A stretch of 64,000 bases of DNA from Sinohyriopsis cumingii (taxonomy: Eukaryota > Mollusca > Bivalvia > Unionida > Unionidae): assembly GCA_028554795.2 (NCBI GenBank), contig CM068835.1:58691219-58755218 (forward strand). The letters run 5' to 3'. Made by a program: the position numbers and the translations under genes. The notes under the pieces were generated by a model, which saw only the letters and a list, made by a program, of their open reading frames with translations, had not been told where the DNA came from and ran no database searches. Of the stretch, positions 60,105-64,000 are shown piece after piece (position 1 is the stretch's first letter; every line of letters starts with the position of its first letter).

Positions 60105-60313
60105 TCACCAAATCTTGAGTTGATGGTGGTTCTTGAGGTGCCAGGTTTCTGCTAATTCTTCCTTAAGTTCTCTTCTTCTCCTTATACTCTGCTTGTCCTC
60201 AAGTCGACAGATAAGGATTTTCTGAATAAGCTCCCGGATATGGGGATGTTTTCTTTTCTTTGCAAGGGTAGATGGACCATCTGCCACTTTTTTTGTTGTA
60301 ACAGCGATGATAC
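60105..60313 (-). pseudogene. Transposase-like multi-exon gene, last exon
   Basis: After acceptor CTTTAAAACAG. Reads IIAVTTKKVADGPSTLAKKR, KHPHIRELIQKILICRLEDK, QSIRRRRELKEEL, ending at TGA (60,105). A basic, helical C-terminus of this kind closes the repetitive animal family recognised in the upstream exons. It begins with two bases of a split codon. It lies 338 bases from the end of the oppositely oriented P2X7-like gene. Confidence 0.6.
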
Positions 60314-60907
60314 CTGTTTTAAAGAAAATTGTATTTTCTTAACTTGTGTGACAAGCATCTCCATATGTTAACCTATATTGAGTTTCACCAAATATTTGAG
60401 CCTCATGACCAATTCCTAAGGAGCTGTTGAGGGGTTGTTTTTGTTCTTATTTGTTCTATATCCAAAGTACTACTTGAGACAGGTTGCATTTCTTCAGAAG
60501 GCAACCTATTTTCATGAGCAGGTATTAGTTAGTAATCATCATGACAGCATTGTCCACAAACCTGAGGAAATTCCATGGATCCCATATTTCCTTAATAAAG
60601 TGGGTTGGTCCTCTGGGAAAGTGCTATATATATCACTGGATTTAATTATTAGACTTGTATTGTTCAAATCACAATTAATATCCACTAGAATGATAACACT
60701 AATTACAAGATCCGCACACATGAAAATATTAAGATTCCTTACCAGAAATGTAAAACAATGTGTGCCAGTTGTTACAAAATGACTGTACCTAATGCAAAGT
60801 TTTCATGCCTTGTAAATGTGAATAATATTCCATTGCCTTGATGTTCAAGCTGGAATTATAATGTACAATCAATATATAAAATTATCTGTAATATCCTGTA
60901 GTTAAAC

Positions 60908-61081
60908 AAACTTTCACTATCTCCCCTTCTTTGTTTCTCACTACACCTCTGCCACTATGGATATTGTGATCCAAAGGAGGTAGCTCATTCCGAATCCTGT
61001 ACACAGGAGGGGTGTTATGAAAATCTCTTGGCACAGTACATCAGGATATGCTGATGAAAAACTTCGAGCTCAGCAGTGCTT
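60908..61081 (-). pseudogene. Transposase-like multi-exon gene, exon with LMYCAKRF
   Basis: After acceptor TGATAATTGCAG. Reads STAELEVFHQHILMYCAKRF and then, after a 2-base loss near 61,018, NTPPVYRIRNELPPLDHN and VVRNKEGEIVK. The family pattern is 'TG.LE.(Y/F)H...L.Y..KR.(S/A)Y...(V/Y)..R..LA.LDHN'. The Glu after Leu is the candidate third catalytic acid. The left splice position is uncertain. The first base completes a split codon with the exon at 61,430. Confidence 0.68.
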
Positions 61082-61429
61082 CTGCAATTATCAAGAAAAT
61101 ATATCTTGTAATGTGTCACTTGCAATCTGCTAACAATTATTCAATACTAATTTATGTTGGTAAATTTTGCATATATAAAATCTTTACTGCAGTGTTTATA
61201 GAGAGTGTCATGGAATTGTTTATACCTGATGTGCATGTATTATACCTGAACTTGCAAACGACTTGAGAAGGACAGTCACTGTACATGTATCATGTACACA
61301 CATCATATGAATGCTAACTTATTCAGATATTCAAATGGTAAATATATACAGTAAATTATTCTAAAGTTGAGAATAATAACATTTAAAGCAGTCTTAACAT
61401 ATAATTGTTTCAATCCTGAAATGGCATAC

Positions 61430-61642
61430 CTGAAATTCAATTAATAGTCCACTCTGTTTAGGAATGTTTGGTCCAAGAGTACCTGTGCCAAGGTTTTCAG
61501 GAGTTTGGGGATCAAGCCAAGGTTTTGTCCTCTCTTCATTCTCTGACAAAGATTCATGTAGGCATTTATTAATGCCTTGGCCATGTGAAAGGATCCACTC
61601 ATGTTTATTGGTGATATGATGAAGGACACTCCTCCTGATACT
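61430..61642 (-). pseudogene. Transposase-like multi-exon gene, NKHEW exon
   Basis: After acceptor TCATTCTTTCAG, before donor CAG-GTATGC. Frame one reads VLHHITNKHEWILSHGQG, then CLHESLSENEERTKPWLDPQ. The next part continues in another frame (LKTLAQVLLDQTFLNRVDY, TAA, LNFR). A one-base frameshift at about 61,500 and an in-frame TAA at 61,441-61,443 therefore break it. 'NEHEW', 'C.H..L', 'WL' and 'FL....Y..FRHT' are standard landmarks of this family, in this order. Confidence 0.75.
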
Positions 61643-62980
61643 CTGAAAGAATGACACAATCAATATTTAAAGCACCTAAAGCTGGTCTCTTGTCATGGTG
61701 ACCCCAAAATTGATAAATTATAATACAGCTGGATTTATATAATCAAGGGAAAGCTATATTCTAGATTTGGTTAATGTAGCAGGATTGCAGTTTTGCTCAG
61801 ATCAATGTTCCTTCAATATTCCACATTATTATAAGCTTTTTTTTCTCTCTCCGTTAACTTTGCACTGTCGGAATCATTCAAGATTTTATGATACTGAACT
61901 CACGAGCAACTTCATATTGAACTCAGAAAGGAACTACTTTCTACTGTAAACAAACAATGGATGCAGACGCCAGCACTTTTGATTTGTAAACATATCATGT
62001 ACAGTCGCGTAGTAGGCGGTTTACATTTTGGCATTTGTTTCTCAATGAACTAAAGCTAATGTTTCATGGACTGCCACATAGCAGCTGCTTTGCCACATTC
62101 CGAGTTATCTTTTGAAACAATGTTTCTGTTTTAGATGCAAGATTTCATAAAATTGATGGGTTCATATAAATAACACGCAAGTAACAAGGCACAAACTGTC
62201 TTTCGAAAGTTAAGTCTAGCATGCGACTAAGTTCAAATTTATCTGGGCGGAGTTATGTGTGCATTAATAATGTTGTTGTGTAATGATGAATCTGCTGTTA
62301 GGTATTTAGTTTGGAATATGCTATACATTCAGTTACTTTGTTTCTTGTAGTGTATTTTTGTTTAGAAAATTTTAAAAAGAACTTAACAGTATTGTGAATT
62401 AAATCACGAAAGGTCCAATAAGTTCCATCACTAGTCCTAATGAATAAAATTATAATTAAATTCCAGTGGTGTTAAAAACAAATTCACCTCTGAATGTATT
62501 GATGTGTTTTTAGTCGCCTGTGATATGGAGATGTGCCAACAGTCTTTTGATGAATTGCACTAATCTAGAATTTTATCTGACTATAACATAATTCAAATAA
62601 TATAATCCAGGGTGTCCTTATCTGAATTCACAATAATTCCAAGTTAATGTTCAAGTGTAAGAATATTATAGATGAATACTTTGATATATCCAATGAATAA
62701 TAATTTGAATAGATAAATAAACCCAAATCAAATACTGAGCACAACAGTAAGACTGAAACATGCAAGAATGGGTAAATTCTCAAGCAAACAAAATCAAATG
62801 AATAGGGCACAAAAACACAACTAGGGTGACGTGCACAAATTCATTTCTAGAACAATCTGACTTATCAATAAGATAAAATCTGTTACTAAAAAAAAAGAAC
62901 ATCAGCGAAACATCAGGTACATGGGGGAATACCAATGTCCTAGACTGCTGAGTAATATGTGGACTAGACAGGATTCTTAC
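61643..62980 (-). other. Intron region of the transposase-like gene
   Basis: No exon recognised. The family normally has a segment between the HSHDIWH and NKHEW landmarks; it may be deleted here or too decayed to see. Confidence 0.4.
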
Positions 62981-63056
62981 CTTCATTATTTTCTTTCCAA
63001 GGTTTTTGCAACATGCCATATATCATGAGAGTGTCTGATGGTGGGATAGAACATTT
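62981..63056 (-). pseudogene. Transposase-like multi-exon gene, HSHDIWH exon
   Basis: 76 nt between acceptor TATTAATTTCAG and donor AAG-GTAAGA. Reads MFYPTIRHSHDIWHVAK, then shifts frame to NLGKKIMK. The shift sits in a run of five A (63,003-63,007); six would restore phase at both borders. The family pattern is 'YP.I.HS.DIWH.AKN..KK'. The next segment of about 30-60 residues expected between this exon and the one at 61,642 was not found. Confidence 0.75.
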
Positions 63057-63303
63057 CTGAAATTAATAAAATGAACACAATAAGAAAATGTAGTGCCTAA
63101 GGAGGAAAAAACTAAAATCCAGTAATATAATCATTGCAAACAAATTTTGCAATTGTTTACGAATACACATAAAAGAATATAATTTATAAAAAAATCACAA
63201 GTCAATATAATGAGAAGTTTATTTAAGTGTATGGATGTATAACTTGTGATATAATGTGGGCTGAAAAAACTGTGATATTTGCAAACAAAACAAAATAACT
63301 TAC

Positions 63304-63540
63304 TCATAACTGATCTGATTCCTACATGAGTGTCTGTCACCACCTCCTTGATTTTTATTCCTCTCTCATTCAGTACTGTCATGGCTTTCTGAAAACCTGC
63401 CTTTTCTAGGGCTGGTGATTTTCTCTGAACCATCCTTTTGTCCAGTGTGTGAATAGTCAATATTCTTTTGCTGATATCCTCCATTATTGTGTAGGAACAA
63501 TACTGGGCTGAATGGCCGGGAGAGTCATTGCCCCCATCAC
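63304..63540 (-). pseudogene. Transposase-like multi-exon gene, DSPGHSA exon
   Basis: 237 nt, open throughout, between acceptor TTTCTTAAG and strong donor ATGA-GTAAGT. Reads DGGNDSPGHSAQYCSYTIME, then VQRKSPALEKAGFQKAMTVL and IKIKEVVTDTHVGIRSVM. In this family 'DGR.DSPGHSA.Y..Y' and 'EV.TDAH..I' hold two invariant aspartates which, by position, could be the first two acids of an RNase H-like (DDE) site; that is inference. The true start is beyond the window. This exon is intact, but downstream exons carry four lesions, so the gene as a whole is a pseudogene unless those are sequence errors. Confidence 0.78.
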
Positions 63541-64000
63541 CTTAAGAAAAGAAATGGAAGAGAACAGTGGAAGAAAATAGAGAAAAATTAAAAGTCGTCT
63601 TTCCAACGTTATTTAAAAGACCAAATATGAATTAATTTGCACTTGTATGGATTTCAAACAAATCTTCAACAATTGGGGTTCAGTGGCTCACTGAGTTGAC
63701 TGATCCAATTATGAACCATTATGTGATATATGACTCAAAATGTCTGGTAGCCTGATGATGTTCATCTACCACAATACCAACATCCAGTTACAGTTGGTTA
63801 TTTTGATTCTGTGATTTGCCCAACTGGTTTTTATTCTCCATAGCTGATGATTCTTACTGATGACTGTAGTTAACATTGGGCTTCTGTCCATAGAGTATAA
63901 ATATAATTTAGCAATGCAATTTATGAAGTGCTACTTAGTGAGATTTATACATCAAAATTATGTCAGGGCTGTTCCATTAAAATGTATGGTACATGTACCT
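63541..64000. other. No feature recognised at right edge
   Basis: Presumed intron of the minus-strand transposase-like gene. No further exon is evident. Confidence 0.4.

Overview
The window is eukaryotic and animal. It shows AT-rich non-coding DNA, spliced exons with GT-AG borders, tRNA-derived SINEs, several LINE remnants, a Penelope-like element, DNA transposons and a long satellite array. The SINE bodies, the Roco/COR-type exons and the P2X7-tail-like gene together suggest an invertebrate, most likely a mollusc. This rests on recognised family features, not on a database search. No bacterial operon, rRNA, CRISPR array or free-standing tRNA gene was seen. 

Layout. (1) 1-22,870 is a satellite array of about 1-kb monomers grouped into higher-order repeats of 9.0-9.6 kb. 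It carries no convincing genes. (2) 23,110-29,610 holds a 5'-truncated minus-strand LINE, a SINE, a 263-bp tandem duplication and a decayed plus-strand Penelope-like element flanked by about 165-bp terminal repeats. (3) 29,640-38,300 is mostly unrecognised non-coding DNA with SINEs, a possible hAT end, a dispersed repeat family and a short glycine-rich ORF. (4) 38,343-54,944 carries the last three recognisable exons (minus strand) of a Roco-type gene (COR domain) whose phases join exactly. One of its introns is 13.5 kb long. It contains a 41-bp minisatellite, two Tigger/pogo remnants and a complete-looking 2.4-kb DNA transposon with an intact 562-codon ORF, inverted terminal repeats, a 3-bp target duplication and its own promoter repeats. 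(5) 55,400-63,540 holds more SINEs and then two spliced, tail-to-tail genes. One is a plus-strand gene for a protein like the zinc-binding C-terminal domain of P2X7. The other is a minus-strand gene of a repetitive, transposase-like animal family whose 5' end lies beyond the window. Both carry disabling lesions. 

How the parts relate. The only clearly host-type gene is the Roco/COR gene. Almost everything else is selfish DNA or its debris. The two points most worth following are the complete transposon at 46,721-49,121 and the tail-to-tail pair at 56,447-63,540, which may be two genes of one mobile unit. The satellite array is notable for two 2.1-kb blocks that are nearly identical and exactly 8,987 bp apart, inside an otherwise much more diverged array.
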